Part shown: piece by piece, positions 43,502 through 52,815 of the stretch
How positions within the stretch are numbered: the stretch's first letter is position 1
How the letters are laid out: each line of letters starts with the position of its first letter
Notes under the pieces: generated by a model
Databases searched by the model: none
Seen by the model: only the letters and a program-made list of their open reading frames with translations
What the model was told of the DNA's origin: nothing
Made by a program: the position numbers and the translations under genes
NCBI GenBank assembly: GCA_934098515.1
Contig: CAKOOK010000003.1
Span: 1-64,000, forward strand
Reading direction: 5' to 3'
DNA: 64,000 bases
Source: an uncultured Bacilli bacterium
GTDB lineage: Bacteria > Bacillota_I > Bacilli_A > RF39 > UBA660

Positions 43502-44024
43502 TTTTCTTCCTTCTTAAACACCTAGCACAAAGTGCAATATAATTATCATTACCAACTAAAATATCACCCTTCTTCTTCCCATCATAATAAGTATAAATAG
43601 CATCTCTATTACACTCATTACAAGAAGCATGAAGTATCTCTATCTCATCAGCAATTGAAAGTAACTGTGGCATAATTCCAAAAGGTGCTTGCTCACTAGT
43701 CATATTAAGTCCAGCAATATAAATATCTAAATCTTCCATAACAGATAACTCTAACAAAATCTTTATATCACCCTTTAAAAAATTAGCCTCATCAATAAAT
43801 ATCGTATTGATCTTATCAGTTATATAACCAGGAATATCCTTAATATCATCAACTAATATAGCATTAATCTCTTTCCCCTTACGAGTCTTAACAACCCCAT
43901 AATCCCTTGTATCCATCTTAGGTTTAAACAAAAGAATTCTACTCTTATGATATCTCTTATCATACTCATTAAGTAAAGCATCACTCTTTCCACTAAACAT
44001 AGGACCTGTAAATACCTTTATCAT
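43491..44024 (-). CDS. tdk: Thymidine kinase
   Basis: 177 residues, type II TK1-like enzyme. P-loop TGPMFSGKSDALL, Walker B-like TIFIDEANFL, and a zinc site with CNEC and CARC cysteine pairs. It converts thymidine to dTMP, feeding the tmk product encoded right after. RBS GGTGG. A 12-bp inverted repeat lies 61 to 99 bases upstream. Confidence 0.95.
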   Translation of the reverse strand: MIKVFTGPMFSGKSDALLNEYDKRYHKSRILLFKPKMDTRDYGVVKTRKGKEINAILVDDIKDIPGYITDKINTIFIDEANFLKGDIKILLELSVMEDLDIYIAGLNMTSEQAPFGIMPQLLSIADEIEILHASCNECNRDAIYTYYDGKKKGDILVGNDNYIALCARCLRRKKNER

Positions 44025-44084
44025 GTTACCACCATCATAATTATATAATTTTTAAAACCTTTAGTAAATACATCAATAACCTGA

Positions 44085-44123
44085 GTGAAACTTTTTTATT
44101 AATTTTAGCCTAAAAAGTTTCAC
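44085..44123. repeat. 12-bp inverted repeat upstream of tdk
   Basis: Arms gtgaaacttttt (44085-44096) and aaaaagtttcac (44112-44123) around a 15-base centre. It lies between the preceding terminator and tdk. It may be an operator or a second attenuator; no T run follows on the tdk strand except within the arm. Confidence 0.6.
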
Positions 44124-44142
44124 ACCAACTTTTATTTAATTG

Positions 44143-44165
44143 AAAAAACTTCCACAAAGGAAGTT
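44143..44165 (-). terminator. Terminator after the DUF5684 zinc-ribbon gene
   Basis: Minus strand AACTTCC/GGAAGTT stem with TTTGT loop, then six T. Confidence 0.8.
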
Positions 44166-45117
44166 AATCTAACAAATGTCCACACTTTACACAAGCTTTC
44201 ATAGAAACACCATTAGCATACCCACAATTAGGACAAACCTTACTATTACTACTACTCATTATCTCCTCGGCAATATCATCTGCACTTACTCTAGGCATTT
44301 CTACTTCACCACTAGGCATCTCTGGATTACTAATCTTTTCAATAGAAATAGTATTTTCAAACTGAGGACTATTAAATATCTCCTCAGGTTTCTTTTCTTC
44401 TTCAGCATCCACCTTTAAAGAAGGCATCTCAAATATATTATCATCATAACTAGGTTCATTTACTTGAACACTATTACTACTTACTTCTTCAGTGCCAAAT
44501 ATATTATCAGTATTATCGCTAACTGGAATATCCAACACTTCAGGAGTACTTTCTATAGTCTCAACCTTAACTGGCTCTGCACTAATCTGTTCCTCTAATC
44601 CAGGCTTTTCATCCAAATCAAAACCCTTAATCTCCTCAGGCTCACTAGGAATAGTACTAATAGGATCAGGAGCCATCAAATTAAGTTCTCCACCCTCATT
44701 AGGATCACTAGTCATTAAATCAAACTGAACATCACCTTCAGTACCATCAATAACTTTATCCTTACCAAAACCTAAAATCATATAAAATATCGGTGTCAAA
44801 AACACCAAACCTAATCCAAATCCAGCACTCTTACCAAACTTACCAGCAAGCCTATAATTAGCAACAATAAATGCAATTCCATTAGCAACTGGAAGTATAG
44901 AAAGCCATCCAGGCAAATCAACAGCCTTCAAAAGTATCCACTGACCATATATAGGAACAATAGCTCCCCATCCAGGTAACCCTAACTTCTTATATACCTT
45001 AATCGTAGCAACTAAACTAATAACAGCAAGTAATATACTAACAAAAAACACTACAAACATTACCCCAGAAAACACTAAAGTAACATTATTACTACCATAT
45101 ACTGCATAATCACTCAT
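44164..45117 (-). CDS. DUF5684-like membrane protein with C-terminal zinc ribbon
   Basis: 317 residues. Three to four N-terminal helices include KKLGLPGWGAIVPIYGQW and LPGWLSILPVANGIAFIVANYRLAGKFG, typical of DUF5684. A long acidic linker (about residues 130-285) leads to a zinc ribbon CPNCGYANGVSMKACVKCGHLLD. The domain order suggests a membrane sensor or scaffold with a cytoplasmic ribbon. Function unknown. RBS GAGG. Confidence 0.7.
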   Translation of the reverse strand: MSDYAVYGSNNVTLVFSGVMFVVFFVSILLAVISLVATIKVYKKLGLPGWGAIVPIYGQWILLKAVDLPGWLSILPVANGIAFIVANYRLAGKFGKSAGFGLGLVFLTPIFYMILGFGKDKVIDGTEGDVQFDLMTSDPNEGGELNLMAPDPISTIPSEPEEIKGFDLDEKPGLEEQISAEPVKVETIESTPEVLDIPVSDNTDNIFGTEEVSSNSVQVNEPSYDDNIFEMPSLKVDAEEEKKPEEIFNSPQFENTISIEKISNPEMPSGEVEMPRVSADDIAEEIMSSSNSKVCPNCGYANGVSMKACVKCGHLLD

Positions 45118-45157
45118 ACATCCAACCTCTTTCTTATCATTAATACCATTTTACTAC

Positions 45158-45187
45158 ACAAAAACCTAATTTACAATATAAGGTTTT
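45158..45187 (-). terminator. Terminator after variable protein 3
   Basis: Minus strand AAAACCT/AGGTTTT stem overlapping the stop codon, then a short T run. Confidence 0.5.
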
Positions 45188-46470
45188 TCACTTGTACCAT
45201 CACCGGTCACGTTGGTAGAGGGCTTAAGAGAAATCGAAGGACGGACATTACCCGCATCGCTCACGCTGTCGTGGCCGAAGTTTCCAGCCTTGCCACCAAC
45301 GCGCCAAACGTGAGCACGACCAATGGGAGAAAATTCAACAGGTGACAGAGTCCACAGCCAACCGTCCGTAGCATTTTCTTGTAAATATGTTGTGCCATTA
45401 TTTAATCCATAAGCATATCCTGCAAATACTACCTCATCCGCAGTTAATAAACCTATTTTTGATTTTATTTTACTTAATTTTCCATTACATTTTAAACTAG
45501 GACCCGTGCCTCCAGCACTACCACTTGAACTTACTAATCTTTGTGTAGCACCATAATATGTTTTATTTGTGCCATACCCTAATCCTGTTGGTTTTTTCCC
45601 ATATGACCATGGATTATAACTTATATCAGTTATATTTGTTTTATCGGTGCACCATATATTGTCATCTATCACGCTTTCATATACTTTTAAATTGTTATTA
45701 TACCAATTTTCCAAGTTAGTTAGTATTGTACTTTTATTTGTATTTGCATGAGTTGCAGCATAATCATCTGCATCAACTGTACCGTACATAAATCCTACAT
45801 AAGCATTATCATCTTTATTTTCATTAAATTTACTTGTATATGTTGCACCAGAGTATCTTGCAAATGCTGCACTAGCACTATTATTAGCTGAATTACAAGG
45901 ATTAGCTACTTTTGTAGTATTATCATTATGTAAAATAAGTTTTACTGAACCATCTCCACCAACTCTTACTATTCTCCAGCACTTATTAGCAAATTCTACA
46001 TAATTATTTGTTACAGCTCCTCTAAAATAATAACTTGTTCCATAATCATCTTCTGCGGATGCAAGTAATGCTTCCTCAGCAGTAGATACTGCTGCTCCCG
46101 GTGTAGTTATTGGAGTTTTAACTTCATTATATGCTAGTATAGTTTCTGAGAAAGCCGGAACTTTTGTTATAAACGTTGCATTACACCTCACATTGCCAAC
46201 ACTTATATCATTAAAAGACACTACCCATTTTGTACCATTCCATATAGCCTTTGCATCTACATCTTGTTTTACTCCATTTCTAGTGCACTCTACAGTTGCT
46301 ACATACTTATTTGTAGTTGGAAATGTAGTACTAGCTTTGCCATCAATAACAGCTGCCATAATAGGTCCACTACTATCTTCTAGTAAATCTTTTTTATCAC
46401 TCTTATTGTACATAAACATTCCAGAAATAATTATCGTGCATACAATAATTAAACTAATTATTTTCTTCAT
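45166..46470 (-). CDS. DGR-type variable surface protein 3 with a distinct anchor domain
   Basis: 434 residues. Transmembrane anchor at residues 3-21 (KIISLIIVCTIIISGMFMY), then a short beta domain with two cysteines (VATVECTRNGVKQD ... NVRCNATF) that replaces the TasA-like domain of the paralogues. From FSETILAYNEVKTP on it matches them: SYYFRGAVTNNYVEFANKCWRIVRVGGDGS, LQENATDGW, and end NVRPSISLKPSTNVTGDGT. The variable codons lie at 45238-45339. RBS AGGAAGGCG. It stands alone between the DUF5684 gene and leuS. It binds an unknown ligand if the C-type-lectin comparison holds. Confidence 0.75.
   Translation of the reverse strand: MKKIISLIIVCTIIISGMFMYNKSDKKDLLEDSSGPIMAAVIDGKASTTFPTTNKYVATVECTRNGVKQDVDAKAIWNGTKWVVSFNDISVGNVRCNATFITKVPAFSETILAYNEVKTPITTPGAAVSTAEEALLASAEDDYGTSYYFRGAVTNNYVEFANKCWRIVRVGGDGSVKLILHNDNTTKVANPCNSANNSASAAFARYSGATYTSKFNENKDDNAYVGFMYGTVDADDYAATHANTNKSTILTNLENWYNNNLKVYESVIDDNIWCTDKTNITDISYNPWSYGKKPTGLGYGTNKTYYGATQRLVSSSGSAGGTGPSLKCNGKLSKIKSKIGLLTADEVVFAGYAYGLNNGTTYLQENATDGWLWTLSPVEFSPIGRAHVWRVGGKAGNFGHDSVSDAGNVRPSISLKPSTNVTGDGTSEKPYIVN
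45238..45339 (-). other. DGR-type variable region 3
   Basis: Codons GTT GAA TTT ... CGC, GGC, AAC TTC GGC CAC GAC AGC lie between SP and RP. Fixed GCT, GTT TGG and CGT CCT match the other copies. It is three or more codons longer near its start (SPIGRA) than region 2, so it may come from another template. Confidence 0.55.
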
Positions 46471-46523
46471 ATTTACGCCTTCCTTATGATAACATTATAT
46501 AATAATAATTTTGTTTAGTCCAT

Positions 46524-46552
46524 ATAAAAACTTGGAATATCATCCAAGTTTT
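46524..46552 (-). terminator. Terminator after leuS
   Basis: Minus strand AAAACTTGG/CCAAGTTTT stem with eight-base loop and T run, overlapping the stop codon. Confidence 0.8.
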
Positions 46553-48950
46553 ATTTAACTACAACACTAACAATTCTCTTTGGTACTACAATAACTTTAA
46601 CTATATTAAGGCCGTCTGTATATTTCTTAACATTTTCATTATTAAGAGCTTTCATCTTTATTTCTTCTTCAGAATCATCTTCGCTAATTAATACGCTTCC
46701 TCTAAGCTTACCATTAACTTGTACGCCTATCTCAAACTCAGAATCAGTTGTTTTACTTTCGTCATATTTTGGCCAAGCACTTACTGCAAGTTCTTCACCT
46801 AACTTACATTCCTCATTTAATTCTTCAGTAATATGAGGTGCAATTGGATTAAGTAGTGCTAGTAATGTCCTATAGTCCTTATGCGTAATAGACTCTTCTT
46901 TTTCCATAGCATTAAGCAAAATCATTAAAGCACTTACTGCAGTATTATATTTCATACTAAGTAAATCATTAGTAACTTTCTTAATTGTCTTATGCATTAA
47001 ACTTTCTAAATTTTTAGAATACTCATCACCGCAGGTAAGTTTACCTTTAATTCTATCTACTCTTTCTAAGAACTTCTTACAGCCCTTTAAACCATTCTCA
47101 CTCCAAGCAGCATCTTTAGGATAATCACCAATAAACATTTCATAAGTTCTAAGAGCATCAGCACCATAATTAGCAACCATATCATCTGGATTTACTACAT
47201 TACCTTTACTCTTACTCATCTTTTCATTGTTCTCACCCAAAATCATACCATGAGCAACTCTCTTCTTAAATGGCTCCTTAACGCTTACCAAGCCTTGATC
47301 ATACAAGAACTGATTCCAGAATCTTGCATAAAGCAAATGTCTCGTAGCATGTTCCATGCCACCATTATAATAATCAACTTGTCCCCAGTAATCCATCGCT
47401 TCACGGCTAGCAAACTCTTTATCATTGTTTGGATCCATATATCTAATCCAGTACCAAGATGACCCAGCCCAGTTAGGCATTGTATCAGTCTCTCTCTTCG
47501 CCATCTTACCGCAGTGTGGACAAGGTACATTTACCCATTCATCAAGTGTACTTAGTGGGCTTTCTCCATTATCAGTTGGTTCATAACTCTTAACATCAGG
47601 TAGTACTAAAGGAAGCTCTTCTTCTGGAACAGGAACCCATCCACAATCCTCACAATAAATCATTGGAATTGGTTCACCCCAGAATCTTTGTCTAGAGAAA
47701 ATCCAGTCTTGTAATCTATAATTAGTAGTTTTCTTACCAATATGATTATCTTCTAAATACTTAAGGCATGTATTAATTGCATCTTCCTTACCAAGTCCAT
47801 CTAAAACACCTGAATTAATATGAACTCCATCACCAGTATAAGCCTCCTTAGAAATATCTCCGCCTTCAATAACTGGAATAATCTTAATACCAAACTTTTT
47901 TGCAAAAGCATAATCTCTAGTATCATGAGCAGGAACTGCCATAATAGCACCAGTACCATATCCCGCTAAAACATAATCAGAAACATATATTGGAATAACT
48001 TCACCGCTAACTGGATTAACTGCTTCAAGGCCATCTAACTTAATACCAGTCTTCTCTTTGCTTTCATCAGTTCTTTCGATCTCACTCTTTGCTTTAGCAG
48101 CATCTTGATAAGCCTTTAACTCATCTATATTCTTAATTCTATCTTGATACTTTTCTAAAAATGGATGTTCAGGGCTCATTACCATAAATGTTACACCATA
48201 CAAAGTATCACATCTTGTTGTAAATACCTTAAGCACATCTTCAGTATCCTTAAGTTTAAAATCAACTTCAGCACCAACACTCTTACCAATCCAGTTAATC
48301 TGAGCTGTCTTAATCTTCTCCATAAAGTCAGTATCTTTAAGTCCTTCAATTAAACTATCTGCATAAGCAGTCATCTTTAGCATCCACTGATTCTTAAGTT
48401 TCTTTTCAACCTTAGAGCCACATCTTTCACATACTCCACCAGCAGCATCCTCATTAGATAATCCCATCTTACAATTAGGGCACCAATTAATATCCTTCTC
48501 TGCCTTATATGCTAAACCAGCCTTATAAAATTGTAAAAACTGCCACTGCGTCCACTTATAATACTCTGGACTACTAGTATTAATCTCTCTACTCCAATCA
48601 AATGATATACCAAGTGCTTTAATTTGATGTTTAAAATTATCTATACACTCACTAACCATCTTACTTGGATATACGTGATTTTTTATTGCATACTGCTCTG
48701 CTGGAGCCCCAAATGCATCCCAACCAATTGGATATAAAACATTATACCCCTGTGCCCTTTTAAGTCTTGCCATTGCATCAAGTGCTGTATAACTTCTAAC
48801 ATGTCCTACATGAAGACCAGCACCTGATGGATATGGAAACTCAACTAAAATATAATACTTTTTCTTATCACTATTATTCTTAGCAGTAAATACCCCTTCT
48901 TCTTCCCATCTCTTTTGCCATTTCTTTTCAATAACTCTTGTATTAATCAT
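46551..48950 (-). CDS. leuS: Leucyl-tRNA synthetase
   Basis: 799 residues, normal for bacterial LeuRS. HIGH motif as HVGH after PYPSGAGL, KMSKS at MSKSKGNVVNPDD, editing domain with GTGAIMAVPAHDTRDY, zinc cysteines CPNC...CERC, and tRNA-binding C-terminal domain. It charges tRNA-Leu and edits mischarged products. RBS AAAGGTGAT before ATG 48950, overlapping the small membrane protein gene by four bases, so both are under the same leucine-type T-box leader. Confidence 0.97.
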   Translation of the reverse strand: MINTRVIEKKWQKRWEEEGVFTAKNNSDKKKYYILVEFPYPSGAGLHVGHVRSYTALDAMARLKRAQGYNVLYPIGWDAFGAPAEQYAIKNHVYPSKMVSECIDNFKHQIKALGISFDWSREINTSSPEYYKWTQWQFLQFYKAGLAYKAEKDINWCPNCKMGLSNEDAAGGVCERCGSKVEKKLKNQWMLKMTAYADSLIEGLKDTDFMEKIKTAQINWIGKSVGAEVDFKLKDTEDVLKVFTTRCDTLYGVTFMVMSPEHPFLEKYQDRIKNIDELKAYQDAAKAKSEIERTDESKEKTGIKLDGLEAVNPVSGEVIPIYVSDYVLAGYGTGAIMAVPAHDTRDYAFAKKFGIKIIPVIEGGDISKEAYTGDGVHINSGVLDGLGKEDAINTCLKYLEDNHIGKKTTNYRLQDWIFSRQRFWGEPIPMIYCEDCGWVPVPEEELPLVLPDVKSYEPTDNGESPLSTLDEWVNVPCPHCGKMAKRETDTMPNWAGSSWYWIRYMDPNNDKEFASREAMDYWGQVDYYNGGMEHATRHLLYARFWNQFLYDQGLVSVKEPFKKRVAHGMILGENNEKMSKSKGNVVNPDDMVANYGADALRTYEMFIGDYPKDAAWSENGLKGCKKFLERVDRIKGKLTCGDEYSKNLESLMHKTIKKVTNDLLSMKYNTAVSALMILLNAMEKEESITHKDYRTLLALLNPIAPHITEELNEECKLGEELAVSAWPKYDESKTTDSEFEIGVQVNGKLRGSVLISEDDSEEEIKMKALNNENVKKYTDGLNIVKVIVVPKRIVSVVVK

Positions 48951-49300
48951 TTTCTATCACCTTTCTCTTTCCTAATTAATATCTTACCTAGTGCTCCATA
49001 CACTAAAAATATCATTATAAATAAAAGTCCAAAACCAGTAAGCACCTGCCATACATAATCAATCTTTAAACTAGTACATACTGTCCCACTTACACTTATT
49101 ATAAGTGCATTAAAAAGTGCAAACACAACCCATAACCGTTTAAAATTCATATTCTTAATTTTAACACCATACTTATAACACAAAAACTTAACTTCCTTAG
49201 TTTCCTTAATCGTCCCCTTCTTATATTTAATTAAATAAATAATAAAATAAGTTACAAACACAACCACGAAACTAACTATAAATACAATTAAACTCTCCAT
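48947..49300 (-). CDS. Small membrane protein under T-box control, upstream of leuS
   Basis: 117 residues. One N-terminal helix (about 3-26), a basic cytoplasmic stretch (KYKKGTIKETKEVKFLCYKYGVKIKNMNFKR), then two helices and a basic tail. I do not recognise a family. Start ATG 49300 follows GGAGGCGT, right after the T-box terminator. Because it is the first gene of the leuS operon it should be induced with leuS on leucine shortage; a link to leucine or branched-chain amino acids is conceivable but unproven. Confidence 0.65.
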   Translation of the reverse strand: MESLIVFIVSFVVVFVTYFIIYLIKYKKGTIKETKEVKFLCYKYGVKIKNMNFKRLWVVFALFNALIISVSGTVCTSLKIDYVWQVLTGFGLLFIMIFLVYGALGKILIRKEKGDRK

Positions 49301-49305
49301 ACGCC

Positions 49306-49496
49306 TCCATTAAAAAACGGTCCTACATCCAAAGGACGAAAGACCGTGGTACCACCTTAATTTATACTCTAAGTTTTAAAGGCCCTCACCTAACACATCC
49401 AAAAGCAAGTTCATAAATCTTTATTGTTAACTTCCACCACCCGTTAACTCTCTTTAAAATAAATAATTTACTACTACTCTTTCTTCATCTGCTTAA
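49306..49496 (-). promoter_or_regulatory. T-box leader (leucine) of the membrane protein-leuS operon
   Basis: Antiterminator sequence AAGGTGGTACCACGG at about 49345-49359, a competing terminator with ACGGTC/GGACCGT and TTTTTT, and a full stem I tip (AGAGAGTTAAC...GGTGGTGGAAGTTAAC). A CUU triplet at 49407-49409 in GAACUUGC is a plausible leucine specifier. Confidence 0.88.
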
Positions 49497-49501
49497 AATG
49501 T

Positions 49502-49530
49502 ATTATATTAAATTTCTGCAATATATTCAA
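49502..49530 (-). promoter_or_regulatory. Promoter of the leuS T-box leader, inside the 3' end of the GH31 gene
   Basis: -35 TTGAAT (49525-49530), -10 TATAAT (49502-49507), 17-base spacer. Much of it overlaps the last codons of the upstream GH31 gene, which is transcribed in the same direction. Confidence 0.75.
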
Positions 49531-51913
49531 GTAATTTTATAAACATTCTTATATATTTACCATTTAATCCTTTAACTCTTAATTTTCGAATCTCAATTCT
49601 CTTACTCTTAATATCCAAATCACTAAATAAAATTGCCGCTATATTCTCTTTCAAACTAGTCTTAATCTGTAAATCACTTAAAATACTATCAATATCATCA
49701 TTAATAATTCTCTCTGCATCAATCTCAATATCTTTACCCATGCAGTTAATTGTAAGCTGCTTAGCAGTAGACACATCCTTAACAAGTACAACAAAATCAT
49801 TACCATCAACATAACTATCATAATTATCATATGTTGCATCAGCAATATAAACTGTTACATCACTAGCTTTTCTTGTATTTCTAAAACGTACTAAATAATC
49901 TCTCTTTAACGGAACTATTCCACTCTTACCCTCAGTAGGTCTAATAATAACCGTAAAATTATTTGCTTGATAATTATAATCAATATCTGTAACTAAATAA
50001 AAACCATCCTCATAAGCTGTACTAATTCCATCATCTTCATAAAGCTTATAAACATTACTAGCCCCTGGAAATACATGTACTTCTAACTTACTAGGAACAT
50101 CCGTATTATTTAAATCCTCATTAGATATAAAACTCATTGGAATAATCGTTCCCTGTTTAGCAAACACTGGATAATCCTCATCTTTAAAGAATGATACGTA
50201 CCTCTTACCACCAATAAACTTCTTACCAGTCTTAAAATCATACCACACACCATTAGGTAAAAATATCCTATGAATAGTACGATTCATTAAAACATCCTTC
50301 TTAGACGTAATCGGTGCTATAAATAACTCTGTTCCAAAATAGTATTCATTTCTATATATAGGTTCATCATAAATCTCAGGATACCTATAATAAAGGGGTT
50401 GCACTAAAGGAAGACCAGTCTTAGAATACTTATAAGCCTCCGTATAAATATATGGAATAAGTCTGTGTCTTAACTTCAAATACTCCTTAACAACACTAAA
50501 TGTTTTAACATCCCAAAGCCAAGGCTCTCTCTTATAAAAATGAGAAGCATCACTACTAAAACGAAGTATTGGACTATACGTCCCAAACTGTACATACCTC
50601 ATATAAAGTTCAGGGTCCTCTATTCCTCCCTTAAATCCTCCAATATCATGACTCCACCAAGAAAGCCCAATATTCGCAGCTCTTGAATTATACTCTGGAA
50701 GCATCTTTAAACTATCCCAAGACACAATTGTCTTACCACTATATAAAACTGGCATCAAATGAGAAGCAATCATTCCATTTCTAGATAATATCATTCCTCT
50801 ACTCTTCTTACCAGACTTATAATTATTAAAATGATAATAATTAAGTGCTCTTAAAGTATATAAATCACTAGGATTATTATAATCTATCCAATAAAAATCT
50901 ACTCCCATATCATTAAGTGGCTTAATAAACTCATCAAAATATGCCGTTAACATTTGCTTATTAAACACATTAAAAGGAATAACCCCATCACCAGTATAAC
51001 CAGCTATCTGCTTAAATCTTGTATATCCTATCTCCTCAGGACTAATCCCCCCAGAAGGATCCACATTAAGTCCAAGCCTTACATTATTACTATGCAAATA
51101 ATCAGTAAGTTCCTTAGGATTAGGTATCAAATTATAATCAAAAGTATACCCACTATAAGTATTCTCATAAGTCATATGCCACTCAGGTCCAAGCAAAAAC
51201 ACAGATAACGGAACCTCATTCTTCTTAAAAGCCCAAACCAAATCCTCAATCATCTTAGTATCATAAGTAACATCCTTATTCCACCACACCCCTAAAGCAT
51301 ATCTAGGAAGCAAATTAGGTTTTAAAGTAAGTTTAAAATAATCTCTTAAACAATATCCAAAATCCTTACGATACATAAACACATAAGTATCTATTCTCTC
51401 ATCACTTCTCTTACCAAGTGAACCATCCTTATTAAATATAAGACTCTTACTATCATCTAAAGAAACAAAACCATCAGTTGAATAAAGACCCTTACTAAAA
51501 CTAGCACTACTATCATCTAAACTAGAACTTGTACCTTTAAAATTTCTCGCTTCAGCAGCGCCAAAAAACCAAACCTTATCTGTATTATTTAAACTAATCT
51601 TAAAATTAGCACTAGGGTTCATCTTAGTTCCATAAAAAGGCTTACCTTTTTGATACTCAAGTTTAAAATAATTAGTCGTAATAACTAAAAAGTTATCATC
51701 TTCCTTCTTCATAAACTTAGGAACATCAAATCTTCTAAACTTAACAAGTTCAGTAGGTCTATCCTCAAACTTACCCTCAGCATTATACTCAATACGCACT
51801 AAAATATCAGATAATATAGTAATCCTATAATTAACACCTCTAATAATAGCAGCATCTAAACTAATTGCATCATCATAATTCTTAAATTCAAAATAGTCTT
51901 TCACCTTAATCAA
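49508..51913 (-). CDS. GH31 family alpha-glucosidase/alpha-xylosidase-like enzyme
   Basis: 801 residues, no signal peptide, so cytosolic. The (beta/alpha)8 barrel shows FYWIDYNNPSD, the GH31 nucleophile aspartate region, then ILSRNGMIASH, SWWSHDIGGFKGG and FGTYSPILRFSSDASHF near the acid/base. N-terminal beta domain includes FFGAAEARNFKGT. It hydrolyses alpha-linked oligosaccharides or xylosides; the substrate cannot be read from sequence. Start may be TTG 51913 or GTG 51904; AGGGTT precedes them. It is divergent from rpsD. Confidence 0.88.
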   Translation of the reverse strand: MIKVKDYFEFKNYDDAISLDAAIIRGVNYRITILSDILVRIEYNAEGKFEDRPTELVKFRRFDVPKFMKKEDDNFLVITTNYFKLEYQKGKPFYGTKMNPSANFKISLNNTDKVWFFGAAEARNFKGTSSSLDDSSASFSKGLYSTDGFVSLDDSKSLIFNKDGSLGKRSDERIDTYVFMYRKDFGYCLRDYFKLTLKPNLLPRYALGVWWNKDVTYDTKMIEDLVWAFKKNEVPLSVFLLGPEWHMTYENTYSGYTFDYNLIPNPKELTDYLHSNNVRLGLNVDPSGGISPEEIGYTRFKQIAGYTGDGVIPFNVFNKQMLTAYFDEFIKPLNDMGVDFYWIDYNNPSDLYTLRALNYYHFNNYKSGKKSRGMILSRNGMIASHLMPVLYSGKTIVSWDSLKMLPEYNSRAANIGLSWWSHDIGGFKGGIEDPELYMRYVQFGTYSPILRFSSDASHFYKREPWLWDVKTFSVVKEYLKLRHRLIPYIYTEAYKYSKTGLPLVQPLYYRYPEIYDEPIYRNEYYFGTELFIAPITSKKDVLMNRTIHRIFLPNGVWYDFKTGKKFIGGKRYVSFFKDEDYPVFAKQGTIIPMSFISNEDLNNTDVPSKLEVHVFPGASNVYKLYEDDGISTAYEDGFYLVTDIDYNYQANNFTVIIRPTEGKSGIVPLKRDYLVRFRNTRKASDVTVYIADATYDNYDSYVDGNDFVVLVKDVSTAKQLTINCMGKDIEIDAERIINDDIDSILSDLQIKTSLKENIAAILFSDLDIKSKRIEIRKLRVKGLNGKYIRMFIKLLEYIAEI

Positions 51914-51961
51914 CCCTAACTATCATAAATTAATTTTAACACACTTATATAGCATTTTCAA

Positions 51962-51990
51962 TTGACATTTGCATACATTTAATATATAAT
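51962..51990 (+). promoter_or_regulatory. Promoter of rpsD
   Basis: -35 TTGACA (51962-51967), -10 TATAAT (51985-51990), 17-base spacer. Consensus sigma-A promoter; transcription would start near 51997. Confidence 0.85.
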
Positions 51991-51996
51991 ACTCTT

Positions 51997-52138
51997 GCGT
52001 ATTTAGGCAGGTTCTTATTAACTTATAACGTGTTTATTTGCAAGAACTTTAGTAGCTTAACTGCCTTAAGTGAAAAAAATAATAAACACCCTACTTAGAA
52101 GATAAGAATTCCTTTAAACGAAAGAAAGGAGAAATATT
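51997..52138 (+). promoter_or_regulatory. Putative ribosomal S4 leader
   Basis: About 140 nt of leader before rpsD with pairing blocks, including GGCAG (52005-52010) against CTGCC (52061-52065) and further short complementary runs. Firmicute rpsD mRNAs carry such a leader, which S4 binds to stop its own translation. RBS AGAAAGGAG lies at its end. Confidence 0.65.
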
Positions 52139-52741
52139 ATGTCAAGATATACTGGTCCAGCATATAAGAAGTCTCGTAAATTAGGTTTCTCATGCCTAGA
52201 AAATGGTAAAGAACTTGCAAGACGTCCTTATGCTCCTGGAATTCATGGAACAAGCAGAAGAAGAAAACTTAGTGAATATGGTATTCAGTTAGAAGAAAAA
52301 CAAAAAGTTAGATTTATGTATGGTTTAACTGAAAAACAATTCGCTCATACTTTCGAAAAAGCTTCTAAAATGAAAGGTATCGCTGGTGAAAACTTCCTAA
52401 AACTTTTAGAAAGTCGTCTAGATAACGTTGTATATCGTATGGGTCTAGCAAATACTAGACGTGGTGCAAGACAACTTGTTAACCATGGACACATTCTTGT
52501 TAATGGAGATTGCGTAGACATCCCATCATACAATGTTAAAGTTGGTAGTACTATTTCTGTTAAAGAAAAGTCACTTAACCATCCAGCAATGAAACAAGCT
52601 TTAGAAAACACTTTAAATCGTCCTGCATATGTTGAATTTGACGATAAGAAAATGACTGGAACTTACTTAAGACTTCCAGAAAGAAGTGAACTAAACGCTG
52701 ATATCAATGAATCACTAATTGTTGAATACTACAACAGATAG
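52139..52741 (+). CDS. rpsD: 30S ribosomal protein S4
   Basis: 200 residues, the usual length. N-terminal [25 protein letters not shown], then the S4 RNA-binding domain [33 protein letters not shown]. It is a primary 16S rRNA binder and represses its own mRNA. The zinc cysteines of some S4 forms are reduced here to one (SCLEN), as in the zinc-free type. Promoter, leader and terminator frame it as a single gene. Confidence 0.97.
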   Translation: MSRYTGPAYKKSRKLGFSCLENGKELARRPYAPGIHGTSRRRKLSEYGIQLEEKQKVRFMYGLTEKQFAHTFEKASKMKGIAGENFLKLLESRLDNVVYRMGLANTRRGARQLVNHGHILVNGDCVDIPSYNVKVGSTISVKEKSLNHPAMKQALENTLNRPAYVEFDDKKMTGTYLRLPERSELNADINESLIVEYYNR

Positions 52742-52745
52742 TAAC

Positions 52746-52770
52746 AAACTCCCATCAGGGAGTTTTATTT
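52746..52770 (+). terminator. Terminator after rpsD
   Basis: AAACTCCC/GGGAGTTT stem with ATCA loop, then TTATTTT. Confidence 0.85.
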
Positions 52771-52815
52771 TGCACTAATTTATGTTATTATAAATGCCAA
52801 AAAGAAGGCATTGAT

